DNA from: an uncultured Flavobacteriales bacterium
GTDB lineage: Bacteria; Bacteroidota; Bacteroidia; Flavobacteriales_D; Sanyastnellaceae
Direction of reading: 5' to 3'
Length of the DNA stretch: 5,703 nt
Assembly (NCBI GenBank): GCA_937996585.1
Contig: CALKUW010000023.1
Location: 1 to 5,703 of the forward strand
Under the pieces are notes generated by a model, which worked only from the letters and a program-made list of their open reading frames with translations, had not been told where the DNA came from and ran no database searches. The position numbers were made by a program, and so were the translations under genes. Of the stretch, positions 1 to 5,703 are shown piece by piece; position 1 is the first letter of the stretch; each line of letters starts with the position of its first letter.

Positions 1-2
1 TG

Positions 3-41
3 CTGATGGTGCTCGGCGAGTTCTCGAACGCCTGCGAATGA
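3..41 (+). CDS. possible 3' end of a rightward gene (partial)
   Basis: One frame on the plus strand is open from the window edge and ends with TGA at 39-41, giving the tail LMVLGEFSNACE. The stop lies 6 bases before a strong hairpin, as expected for a gene ending at a terminator shared with the convergent gene at 85-3243. Twelve codons are too few to recognise a family, and a short open stretch like this can arise by chance. The alternative plus-strand frame starting at base 2 stays open through the hairpin, which makes it a less likely coding frame. Confidence 0.3.
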   Translation: MMVLGEFSNACE

Positions 42-47
42 TGGGCT

Positions 48-79
48 GTCCTCCCCCGGTGTCACAACCGGGGGAGGGC
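48..79. terminator. GC-rich hairpin between convergent genes, probable bidirectional terminator
   Basis: Bases 50-60 pair perfectly with 67-77 (11 bp, mostly G-C) around a 6-base loop, GTCACA. On the plus strand the stem extends to 48/79 through one G-U pair. It begins 7 bases past the stop codon of the minus-strand propeller gene (85-87) and 6 bases past a possible plus-strand stop (39-41). There is no T-rich tract on either side, so it is not a classical intrinsic terminator. It could act as a Rho-assisted or 3'-end-stabilising hairpin. Confidence 0.5.
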
Positions 80-84
80 CACCC

Positions 85-3000
85 TCATTCCTCGAATTCC
101 CCGAAAAGCGGCCAGTCGGCGGCTTCCACGGCAGAGCGCCATTCGGCAAAGACGCCCTCGCGGATGGTCGCCAAGTGACGCTCCGCAGCGGTCACTGCCC
201 GACCCAGCGCCTTGAGCGCATCGTCAGCATTGCTGCCGGGTGCGGCCAGACCACCGTCGGCATAGCTCATCGCGTGCCACAGGCGGTCCTGGATGCGGAC
301 GACCGCATCGTATCCGTTGAAGTCCTCCGGCGTGAAGAAGCGCTCATCCAAGGCGGTCCATTCACCGTCGAGTGAATCGGCGAGGGTCTTGACCGGCTTG
401 TAGGTCGTGTCACCCTTGGCCAGCGAACGCTTGGCGTGGCGCATCCGGTCGGACACCGCATCGCCCGCCCGGCGCATGCGCTTCAGCTCCTCGTAGACCG
501 CATCGGCGCGTCCCACCACACCGTACACCTTGTCCATGTGGGCGCGCTGGGCATCCTGCACCTCAGCGGACGAAGCCCTGCGGGGGTCAGCCATCACCTG
601 CACGTCCATGCGGCCCCATTCCACCACGGAGGAATCGCCCTCGAGGTTGAGCACCATCGTGTAGTTGCCCGGCGACACCGGGAACCCGCCACCGGGGCGG
701 GCATCCTTGTCGCGCTTGCGGCGCGAAGGCCAGAACGAACCCGTACCGCGCATGTCCCAACGGAGCATGTCCATGCCGGCCTCGGGCTCGGCGTCCATGG
801 TGCGCACCGTATCGCCCGACGCATCGAGCACGTGCACCACGAAGACTTCTCCCTTACCCACGGCATCCAGACTGTCGCCATTGAAGTGGCAGTGCATGCG
901 CACCCCGCGGCCCTTGTTCTCCCCGGACCAGTAGCCGTCGGCCGGGAAGCGCTCACCAGCAGGGCGGCGCCATTCGGCCATCACCCCCGCATCCGGCGGG
1001 AACATGGTGCAGGCGGCTCCACCGAATTCCTCATCGGCGCCGGCCGCCACATAGGCCCGGACCACCTCGAGGCCATCGATGATGTACACGCCCCGACCAA
1101 ACGTACCGAGCACCAGGTCCGACTCGCGCTCCTGCAGAACGATGTCGCGCACCGGCACGGCAGGAACACCATCGGTCCAGCGCTGCCATTGGCTTCCGCC
1201 ATCGTGGCTCCACCAGAGCCCCTGTTCGGTGCCACACCAGATCAGCTTGGGCTCAATCGGGTCCTGCAGGACGCACTGCACGTGGCCCAACACGTCATTA
1301 CCGTCCACGATGCGCTCCCATTTCGCGCCCCCATCCCGGGTGCGGTAGAGGTAGGGCGTCCAATCGTTGCGGCGGTAATTGTTGGCCGCCACATAGACCT
1401 CATCGGGGTTGTGGGGCGAAATGCGCACCTGCGGGATCCAGCTGCCGGCCGGCAGGCCCTTCAACCGGTCCGCGAGCGACTCCCAGGTATCACCACCGTT
1501 CACGGTGCGGTGGAGCATGCCGTCGTCCGAGGACGCCCAGATCTCCTGCGGCCGTCCGGAATGCGGGGTGATGCACAGCAGCGTCGTGTGGTTCTCAGCG
1601 TTGGTGGCGTCGATGGTCAAGCCACCGCTTTCGGCCTGCTTCTGCTTCTCCGGATCGTTCGTCGTCAGGTCGGGCGACAGGATCTTCCACGATTGGCCGC
1701 GGTCAGCGCTATGGTGCACGAATTGGCTGCCGAAGTAGACCCCGTTGGGGTCGTGGGGATCCGGCGCAATCGCCGCATTCCAATTGTAGCGCAGCTCCAC
1801 GCTGTCGGGGTGGTTGGGCTGGATGTAGGTCATCGCCCCCGTCGGGATGTGGAGGCGGTAGACGTTGCCGCCCTGCGACATGGAGTAGCACATGTCCGGA
1901 TCGCCGGGCATCGGCACGACATCGAAGCCGTCGCCGAAGCTGATCTCCTGCCAATCCTCGTTGCGGATGCCGTCCCCGTGCCACACGTAGGCGGGCGCCT
2001 TCCAGGAACCGTTGTCCTGCAGGCCGCCGTAGACATTGTAAGGCATGTCGTCGTCCACGTTGATGTGGTAGAACTGGCCCACGGGCAGGTTGTGGACGAA
2101 GCTCCACGTCTCGCCCCCGTCGCGGCTGATGTTGATGCCGCCGTCGTTTCCGTTGAGGATGAAGTCCGAATCGTTGGGGTCCTGGTACCACGCATGGTGG
2201 TCCGGGTGGGCGCCGCTGTAGGGCAGGATGACCTCGAAGGTGCGGCCGCCATCCGTGCTCTCGCTCACCATGCTGTAGAGGTTGAACAGGCGGTCGGGGT
2301 CCTGGGGGTCGGCGTGGATTTCGGCATAGTAGAACGGCCGGTTGCCGATGTTCTTGGTCGAGACCAATTCGAAGTACTCGCCTCCGTCGGTGCTCTTGTA
2401 CAATCCGGTCTTCTTGGACTCGATGAGCGCGTAGACGATGTCCGGATCCGCCGGGCTCATCGTCAGGCCCATGCGGCCCAACTGGCCTTCGGGCAACCCC
2501 TCGTCCTCCCCGAGCCGGGTCCAGTTGTCGCCCCCGTCATGGGTCACATACAACCCACTGCCTTCACCGCCCGAGGTGAAGAACCAGGGCTCGCGTTGGA
2601 AGGACCACATGGCCGCGAACAGCTTGTCGGGATTGGAGGGGTCCATGATCATCTCTGCACAACCGGTGGTGTCGTCGATGGACAACACGTGGTCCCAGGT
2701 CTCACCGCCATCGCGGGTGCGGAAGACGCCCCGCTCCGGGTTCGGGCCCCAGGCGGAACCCATCGCCCCCACGTAGACCGTCTTCGGATCGGTGGGGTGA
2801 ATGCGGATGCGGTGTATGGTGCGCGTGTCCTCGAGGCCCATCAGGGACCAGGTGGTCCCGCCATCGATGGAGCGGTAGATGCCGCGACCGGACGTGTGGC
2901 TGTTGCGCGGATTGCCTTCGCCGGTTCCCGCCCAAATCACGTCGGGGTTGGAGGGCGCCACGGCGACCGATCCGATGCTGAGGATGTCCTGGTCGTCGAA

Positions 3001-3243
3001 CAGCGGCTCCCAAGTCGTGCCGCTTGAAGTGCTGCGCCAAAGGCCCCCGCTCGCCGTTCCAGCGTAGATGATGTCCCGGTCCGTCGGGTCCACGGTCAGC
3101 GCGGTCACGCGGCCGCTCATGGTACCCGGTCCGATGTGCCGAACGGGATGGTCCTCAAAGATGTCCTGGGCCCTGAAACCGGTTGGGGCGAGGAACATCC
3201 CCAGAAAAAACAAGGCTGATGCAATGCAGGTGAATCGGTTCAT
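85..3243 (-). CDS. exported BNR/Asp-box beta-propeller protein (sortilin/VPS10-like, 'glycosyl hydrolase BNR repeat' family)
   Basis: This is a complete 1052-residue protein. Residues 1-25 look like a signal peptide: Arg3, a hydrophobic stretch at about 6-20, and likely cleavage after Ala25. Eleven Asp-box motifs (S/T-x-D-x-G-x-x-W/F) start near residues 71 (degenerate), 125, 176, 234, 284, 329, 373, 512, 580, 635 and 679. They mark blades of one or two beta-propellers. Family hallmarks are IGPGTMSGRV (37-46), AGTASGGLWR (61-70), HPDHHAW (346-352), GGLQDNGSW (406-414) and GTFGRGVYIID (713-723), the last closing the propeller part. Residues about 798-885 resemble a FlgD-type Ig-like domain (VLDASGDTVRTM, then LRWDMRG and PGNYTMVL). 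Residues about 890-1052 are charged and probably helical. No type IX secretion C-terminal domain is evident, so periplasmic or surface location is open. Such proteins are often labelled glycosyl hydrolases, but I see no sialidase FRIP motif and would not assign an activity. Binding of proteins or glycans is equally possible. The gene is divergent from the small-protein pair. Confidence 0.9.
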   Translation of the reverse strand: MNRFTCIASALFFLGMFLAPTGFRAQDIFEDHPVRHIGPGTMSGRVTALTVDPTDRDIIYAGTASGGLWRSTSSGTTWEPLFDDQDILSIGSVAVAPSNPDVIWAGTGEGNPRNSHTSGRGIYRSIDGGTTWSLMGLEDTRTIHRIRIHPTDPKTVYVGAMGSAWGPNPERGVFRTRDGGETWDHVLSIDDTTGCAEMIMDPSNPDKLFAAMWSFQREPWFFTSGGEGSGLYVTHDGGDNWTRLGEDEGLPEGQLGRMGLTMSPADPDIVYALIESKKTGLYKSTDGGEYFELVSTKNIGNRPFYYAEIHADPQDPDRLFNLYSMVSESTDGGRTFEVILPYSGAHPDHHAWYQDPNDSDFILNGNDGGINISRDGGETWSFVHNLPVGQFYHINVDDDMPYNVYGGLQDNGSWKAPAYVWHGDGIRNEDWQEISFGDGFDVVPMPGDPDMCYSMSQGGNVYRLHIPTGAMTYIQPNHPDSVELRYNWNAAIAPDPHDPNGVYFGSQFVHHSADRGQSWKILSPDLTTNDPEKQKQAESGGLTIDATNAENHTTLLCITPHSGRPQEIWASSDDGMLHRTVNGGDTWESLADRLKGLPAGSWIPQVRISPHNPDEVYVAANNYRRNDWTPYLYRTRDGGAKWERIVDGNDVLGHVQCVLQDPIEPKLIWCGTEQGLWWSHDGGSQWQRWTDGVPAVPVRDIVLQERESDLVLGTFGRGVYIIDGLEVVRAYVAAGADEEFGGAACTMFPPDAGVMAEWRRPAGERFPADGYWSGENKGRGVRMHCHFNGDSLDAVGKGEVFVVHVLDASGDTVRTMDAEPEAGMDMLRWDMRGTGSFWPSRRKRDKDARPGGGFPVSPGNYTMVLNLEGDSSVVEWGRMDVQVMADPRRASSAEVQDAQRAHMDKVYGVVGRADAVYEELKRMRRAGDAVSDRMRHAKRSLAKGDTTYKPVKTLADSLDGEWTALDERFFTPEDFNGYDAVVRIQDRLWHAMSYADGGLAAPGSNADDALKALGRAVTAAERHLATIREGVFAEWRSAVEAADWPLFGEFEE

Positions 3244-3417
3244 GCAGCGGAAGATACCGCATGGACCGGGGCGCAGCGGGCACCGGAGGCATGACCCTAC
3301 CGCAGGCGATGACGATTGTCATTTCCGGGCGTGGGAGGAGGTCAACACAGCCGCTCACGACCGCCTCCATGTTTGCTCTGTCAACGAACAACAACCACAC
3401 ACAAAACCCCAACTGCC
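3244..3417. promoter_or_regulatory. divergent intergenic region holding the promoters of the propeller gene and the small-protein pair
   Basis: These 174 bases separate two divergent start codons, so both promoters should lie here. Facing right, CATGTTTG at 3368-3375 matches most of the Bacteroidota -7 element TAnnTTTG and would put transcription start about 35 bases before the ATG at 3418. I see no good -33 TTG partner. Facing left, TATCTTCC (3256 down to 3249) matches the first part of the same element but sits only 5 bases from the ATG, implying a nearly leaderless transcript if used. The last 31 bases before 3418 contain one G, are A/C-rich and have no Shine-Dalgarno. The promoter elements are tentative; the presence of a divergent control region is firmer. 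Confidence 0.45.
3309..3322. promoter_or_regulatory. palindrome ATGAC-N4-GTCAT, candidate operator
   Basis: Bases 3309-3313 and 3318-3322 form a perfect 5-bp inverted repeat around GATT. The size and spacing suit a dimeric transcription factor, and the site lies in the middle of the divergent intergenic region, 66 bases from one start codon and about 95 from the other. A 10-base match of this type can occur by chance, and I see no second copy in the window, so this is only a candidate. Confidence 0.22.
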
Positions 3418-3735
3418 ATGAACCAGTTCTTCTCCCTCCTCGTCCTCGCCGCCGTCGCCTTCACCGCCCCCCTGCAGGCTGCCACCGTGCAAACGAACCT
3501 GACGGACGCCACCGAGGTCACCACCGACAACATCGCCGCCAAGGGCTACACCGTCGAAGTGCTGGCCGTCCACCGCGATGGCAACCGTGCCTTTTTCTCC
3601 GGTCGGTACAAGAACCTGCACCAGGCCCAGATGGCTTACCAAACCTTCGTCTTCGAACTACCGGATGGATCCACCGTCATCTACGCCCGCATCACGGACA
3701 GCAATGGTCGGATCATCCACTCCATCGACAACTGA
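3418..3735 (+). CDS. small exported protein of unknown function, paralog 1
   Basis: The protein is 105 residues. I do not recognise its family. Residues 1-22 form a clear signal peptide (MNQFFSLLVLAAVAF, cleavage near LQA-A or AA-T), leaving about 84 residues exported, with no cysteine and no lipobox. The mature part has beta-like stretches at about 43-51 and 57-64, a probable short helix at about 66-74 (NLHQAQMAY), then strands around 77-81 and 86-92 with an LPDGS turn (81-85) and ending TDSNGRII (93-100). It aligns without gaps with the downstream protein from Asn38 to the end, so the two are tandem paralogs. The ATG at 3418 was chosen because it starts the signal peptide exactly. The same frame is open further upstream to a TTG at 3316, but that would bury the signal peptide. 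The gap to the next gene is 82 bases, and both genes probably share one transcript ending at 4197-4233. No Shine-Dalgarno is present. Confidence 0.85.
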   Translation: MNQFFSLLVLAAVAFTAPLQAATVQTNLTDATEVTTDNIAAKGYTVEVLAVHRDGNRAFFSGRYKNLHQAQMAYQTFVFELPDGSTVIYARITDSNGRIIHSIDN

Positions 3736-3817
3736 ACATCCTTCCTTCCCCATCTCAAGATTCAATCTTCTACAACCCTTTCCCTTTTTCCCTTTTCACC
3801 CTCAAATCCCTCAAGTC
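3736..3817 (+). promoter_or_regulatory. pyrimidine-rich, G-depleted spacer and leader between the two small genes
   Basis: This 82-base spacer contains only two G residues (3759 and 3815) and is mainly C and T, in sharp contrast to the GC-balanced coding regions around it. It has no Shine-Dalgarno before the ATG at 3818. The only structure seen is a weak 5-bp hairpin (AAGAT 3757-3761 with ATCTT 3765-3769). It probably serves as an unstructured ribosome-loading leader. I found no convincing Bacteroidota promoter element inside it, so co-transcription from upstream is the simpler reading. Confidence 0.4.
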
Positions 3818-4141
3818 ATGAACAAGTTTTTCTCCCTCCTCGCCCTCGCCTTCTCCTTCACCGCCTTCACCGCCAGCGCCGCTGTGGATGCGAACACCAC
3901 CAACGACTTCAGCGTCCAGTTGGAACTGAACGACAACGTGGCCGAAGGTGCCATCACCATGGACGCCGCCGTGCTGCTGCCCGATGGCACCACCTCGCGC
4001 AAGTCCAAGACCTTCCGCAGCATGGAAGAGGCAGTCGACGGCTACGTCAAGTTCGTCTCGACCCTGCCCTATGGAACGAAGCTCCTGCGCGTCCAATTCA
4101 CCGACACCCGTGGCAATGTGGTCTTCGCAGCCCAGGGCTGA
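3818..4141 (+). CDS. small exported protein of unknown function, paralog 2
   Basis: The protein is 107 residues and of no family I recognise. Residues 1-21 are a signal peptide (MNKFFSLLALAFSFTAF, cleavage near ASA-A), leaving about 86 exported residues without cysteine. From Asn40 to the end it aligns without gaps to paralog 1 over 68 positions, with about 16 identities by hand. Shared points are the DG turn (56-57 here), an aromatic-basic-then-helix stretch (about 65-77, TFRSMEEAVDGY), FV..LP.G (79-86), and TD..G (95-99). The probable fold order is two strands, a helix, then two strands. The ATG at 3818 is chosen because the signal peptide begins there; upstream in-frame sequence is open but is low-complexity leader. 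The gene is followed 55 bases later by a strong intrinsic terminator, so it ends the transcription unit. Its role cannot be assigned; a secreted binding or inhibitor-like domain is possible but unsupported. Confidence 0.85.
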   Translation: MNKFFSLLALAFSFTAFTASAAVDANTTNDFSVQLELNDNVAEGAITMDAAVLLPDGTTSRKSKTFRSMEEAVDGYVKFVSTLPYGTKLLRVQFTDTRGNVVFAAQG

Positions 4142-4196
4142 TGACGCATGCCCCGAACGGGCAACCCGACATCGCGCTTTGATGTCCACTTGAACC

Positions 4197-4233
4197 GGGG
4201 CGGCTTCCTTCTGGAGGCCGCCCCTCTTCTTTT
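4197..4233 (+). terminator. strong intrinsic terminator ending the small-protein transcription unit
   Basis: Bases 4197-4208 pair with 4213-4224 to make a 12-bp stem (one G-U pair, outer eight pairs all G-C) closed by the 4-base loop TTCT. It is followed directly by the T-rich tract TCTTCTTTT (4225-4233). It lies 55 bases after the stop codon of paralog 2 and 48 bases before the dipeptidase start, so it separates these two transcription units. Confidence 0.9.
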
Positions 4234-4281
4234 GCCACCTTTTGCATTGACCAAGCGGATTGCGGTTGCGACCTTGCAGGC

Positions 4282-5670
4282 ATGACGCCACAGGATTACC
4301 TCGCCCAGAACAAGGACCGCTTCCTCGACGAACTGTTCGATTTGCTCCGCATCCCCTCCATCAGTGCCGACCCGGCCTACGCCGACGACGTGATGCGTTG
4401 CGCGGAATCCGTGGCAGACCACCTGCGCAAGGCCGGCGCCGACAACGTGGAGGTCATGCCCACCCCAGGTTATCCCGTCGTCTACGGTGAGCGGATCGTT
4501 GATCCTGCCCTGCCGACCGTCCTGGTCTACGGGCACTACGACGTCCAACCGCCGGATCCGCTCGACCTCTGGACCTCGCCGGCCTTCGAGCCGGTCATCC
4601 GCAAGACCGAACTGCATCCTGAGGGCGCCATCTTCGCCCGGGGCGCATGCGACGACAAAGGCCAGATGTTCATGCACGTCAAGGCCCTCGAGGCCATGGT
4701 GCAGACCGGCCAGCAGCCCTGCAATCTCAAGTTCATCGTGGAGGGCGAGGAAGAAGTCGGCAGCGACCACCTCGACGCCTTCCTCGAGAACAACCGCGAA
4801 AAGCTCGCGGCAGACCTGGTGCTCGTCAGCGACACCGGCATCATCGCCAACGACATTCCGAGCATCACCACCGGATTGCGTGGCCTCAGCTACGTGGAAG
4901 TCAAGCTGGTCGGCCCGAACCGGGACCTGCACTCCGGCCTGTACGGCGGGGCCGCCCCGAACCCCATCAACATCCTCTGCGAACTCATCGCCTCGCTCAA
5001 AGACGACCAGCAGCGCATCACCGTGCCCGGCTTCTACGACAAGGTCATCGAGCTCTCCACCGAGGAGCGTACCGCCATGGCGGAAGCCCCCTTCAGCGAG
5101 GACGAATACAAGCGGAGCATCGACATTGGCGGAACCGAAGGCGAACCGGCCTACTCGGCACCGGAGCGCATGTCCATCCGGCCCACCCTCGACGTCAACG
5201 GCATATGGGGTGGCTACACGGGCGAGGGCGCCAAGACCGTCATCGCCTCCGAGGCCAAGGCCAAGATTTCCATGCGCCTTGTCCCCGACCAGGATCCCGA
5301 CGAGATCACCCAGCTCTTCAAGAATCACTTCGAATCCATCTGCCCGCCCAGCTGCAAGGTGGAGGTGACCATCATGCACGGCGCCCACCCCGCCGTCACC
5401 CCCATCGACCACCCAGGCTACAAAGCCGCCGCCGCCGCCATGGAGGCCACCTTCGGCCGCAAGCCCGTCCCCTTCCGCGGGGGCGGCAGCATCCCCATCG
5501 TGACCAGCTTCGAACGCATTCTCGGCCTGAAGACGGTGCTCATGGGCTTCGGCCTCGACAGTGACGCCATCCATTCACCGGATGAGCACTACGGCGTCTT
5601 CAACTACTTCAAGGGCATCGAGACGATTCCGCACTTCCACGCCCGGTTCGCGGAATTCCATGAGGGCTGA
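4282..5670 (+). CDS. M20-family zinc dipeptidase (carnosinase/cytosolic non-specific dipeptidase-like)
   Basis: The 462-residue protein is a complete metallopeptidase of family M20 (COG0624 type), the usual length for this group. It should hydrolyse dipeptides or short peptides with a two-metal centre. Visible residues by motif comparison are metal ligand His85 with Asp87 in GHYDVQP (84-90), bridging Asp124 in ARGACDDKGQ (119-128), catalytic Glu157 and ligand Glu158 in EGEEEVGS (154-161), ligand Asp184 in SDTG, and ligand His431 in AIHSPDE (429-435). His217 in LHSG (216-219) is the conserved histidine of the inserted dimerisation domain (about residues 200-370), which in carnosinase-like enzymes reaches the partner's active site. 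The C-terminal GGGSIPI (400-406) also fits. There is no signal peptide, so the enzyme is probably cytoplasmic. The ATG at 4282 gives the normal N-terminus, preceded only by a weak AGG. It is cut off from the small genes by a terminator. Its exact substrate cannot be told from sequence. Confidence 0.95.
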   Translation: MTPQDYLAQNKDRFLDELFDLLRIPSISADPAYADDVMRCAESVADHLRKAGADNVEVMPTPGYPVVYGERIVDPALPTVLVYGHYDVQPPDPLDLWTSPAFEPVIRKTELHPEGAIFARGACDDKGQMFMHVKALEAMVQTGQQPCNLKFIVEGEEEVGSDHLDAFLENNREKLAADLVLVSDTGIIANDIPSITTGLRGLSYVEVKLVGPNRDLHSGLYGGAAPNPINILCELIASLKDDQQRITVPGFYDKVIELSTEERTAMAEAPFSEDEYKRSIDIGGTEGEPAYSAPERMSIRPTLDVNGIWGGYTGEGAKTVIASEAKAKISMRLVPDQDPDEITQLFKNHFESICPPSCKVEVTIMHGAHPAVTPIDHPGYKAAAAAMEATFGRKPVPFRGGGSIPIVTSFERILGLKTVLMGFGLDSDAIHSPDEHYGVFNYFKGIETIPHFHARFAEFHEG

Positions 5671-5681
5671 TTCCCTCGGTT

Positions 5682-5703
5682 TCACTCGCGGAGGGCGGAC
5701 CAT
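5682..5703 (-). CDS. possible 3' end of a convergent gene (partial)
   Basis: On the minus strand a frame enters from the right edge and stops with TGA at 5684-5682, giving the tail WSALRE. This would place a convergent gene end 11 bases from the dipeptidase stop. Six codons are not evidence of a gene by themselves. The only other hint is a weak hairpin at 5662-5677 (GAGGG with CCCTC) that overlaps the dipeptidase stop codon and could serve both ends. Confidence 0.2.

Noticed and set aside
436..3027. An 863-codon plus-strand open frame antisense to the propeller gene.
   Set aside because: Its translation is rich in His, Val, Arg and Ala with no family motifs, while the minus-strand frame has a signal peptide and eleven Asp boxes. 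Long antisense frames are a common by-product of GC-rich codon use.
3316..3417. N-terminal extension of paralog 1 to an upstream TTG.
   Set aside because: It would place 34 residues of unrelated sequence before a perfectly formed signal peptide that matches the start of paralog 2.
3261..3821. A 186-codon plus-strand frame overlapping paralog 1 in another frame.
   Set aside because: It is Arg/His/Pro-rich, lacks any motif and runs through both the promoter region and the spacer.
4141..4182. A 13-codon ORF (MTHAPNGQPDIAL) whose ATG overlaps the stop of paralog 2 as TGATG.
   Set aside because: The overlap geometry would allow translational coupling, but so short an ORF with no conservation evidence is most likely chance.
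4242..4268. A possible dipeptidase promoter, TTG at 4242-4244 and TGCGGTTG at 4261-4268.
   Set aside because: The second element matches TAnnTTTG poorly and the 16-base gap is slightly short, so I do not call a promoter, although one must lie near here if the terminator is efficient.
4487..5564. Open frames in the other plus-strand frames within the dipeptidase (4487-5368 and 4647-5564).
   Set aside because: Their translations are Ser/Arg/Pro-rich shadow sequence, and the true frame is intact from 4282 to 5670 with no frameshift.
4069..5574. A 501-codon minus-strand open frame opposite the dipeptidase and the end of paralog 2.
   Set aside because: It is a composition shadow. It crosses a strong terminator and an intergenic region, and the plus strand carries every M20 catalytic motif.
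5701..5703. CAT at the right edge, a possible minus-strand ATG.
   Set aside because: The frame from it reads straight into the antisense of the dipeptidase with no recognisable protein.

Overview
The window reads as ordinary chromosome from a GC-rich member of the Bacteroidota. This placement is an inference from three things. First, there is a large secreted BNR/Asp-box propeller protein of a type common in that phylum. Second, the small genes lack Shine-Dalgarno sequences and have A/C- or C/T-rich leaders. Third, the dipeptidase resembles Bacteroidota M20 enzymes. I cannot fix genus or family from sequence alone.

Layout, left to right. Positions 1-47 may hold the last codons of a rightward gene, followed by a strong GC hairpin (48-79) that would end both it and the convergent large gene. 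Positions 85-3243, on the minus strand, encode a 1052-residue exported multi-Asp-box beta-propeller protein with a FlgD-like Ig segment and a helical C-terminus. Positions 3244-3417 are a divergent intergenic region with a small palindrome. Positions 3418-3735 and 3818-4141, plus strand, encode two small exported proteins (105 and 107 aa) that are tandem paralogs of unknown function. A textbook intrinsic terminator (4197-4233) closes that pair. Positions 4282-5670, plus strand, encode a complete 462-residue M20-family zinc dipeptidase with all metal ligands and the catalytic glutamate. The last 33 bases may hold the end of a convergent minus-strand gene.

How the genes relate: nothing shows that the three units form one system. 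The propeller gene is divergent from the small pair and could share a control region with it. The terminator separates the small pair from the dipeptidase, so the dipeptidase is probably its own transcription unit. The propeller protein and the small pair are predicted to leave the cytoplasm, while the dipeptidase has no signal peptide and probably acts on peptides in the cytoplasm.

The least explained part is the tandem pair of small secreted proteins. They have almost identical signal-peptide DNA, diverged but gaplessly alignable mature domains, and unusual G-depleted leaders. I see no CRISPR array, RNA gene, insertion sequence or defence system.
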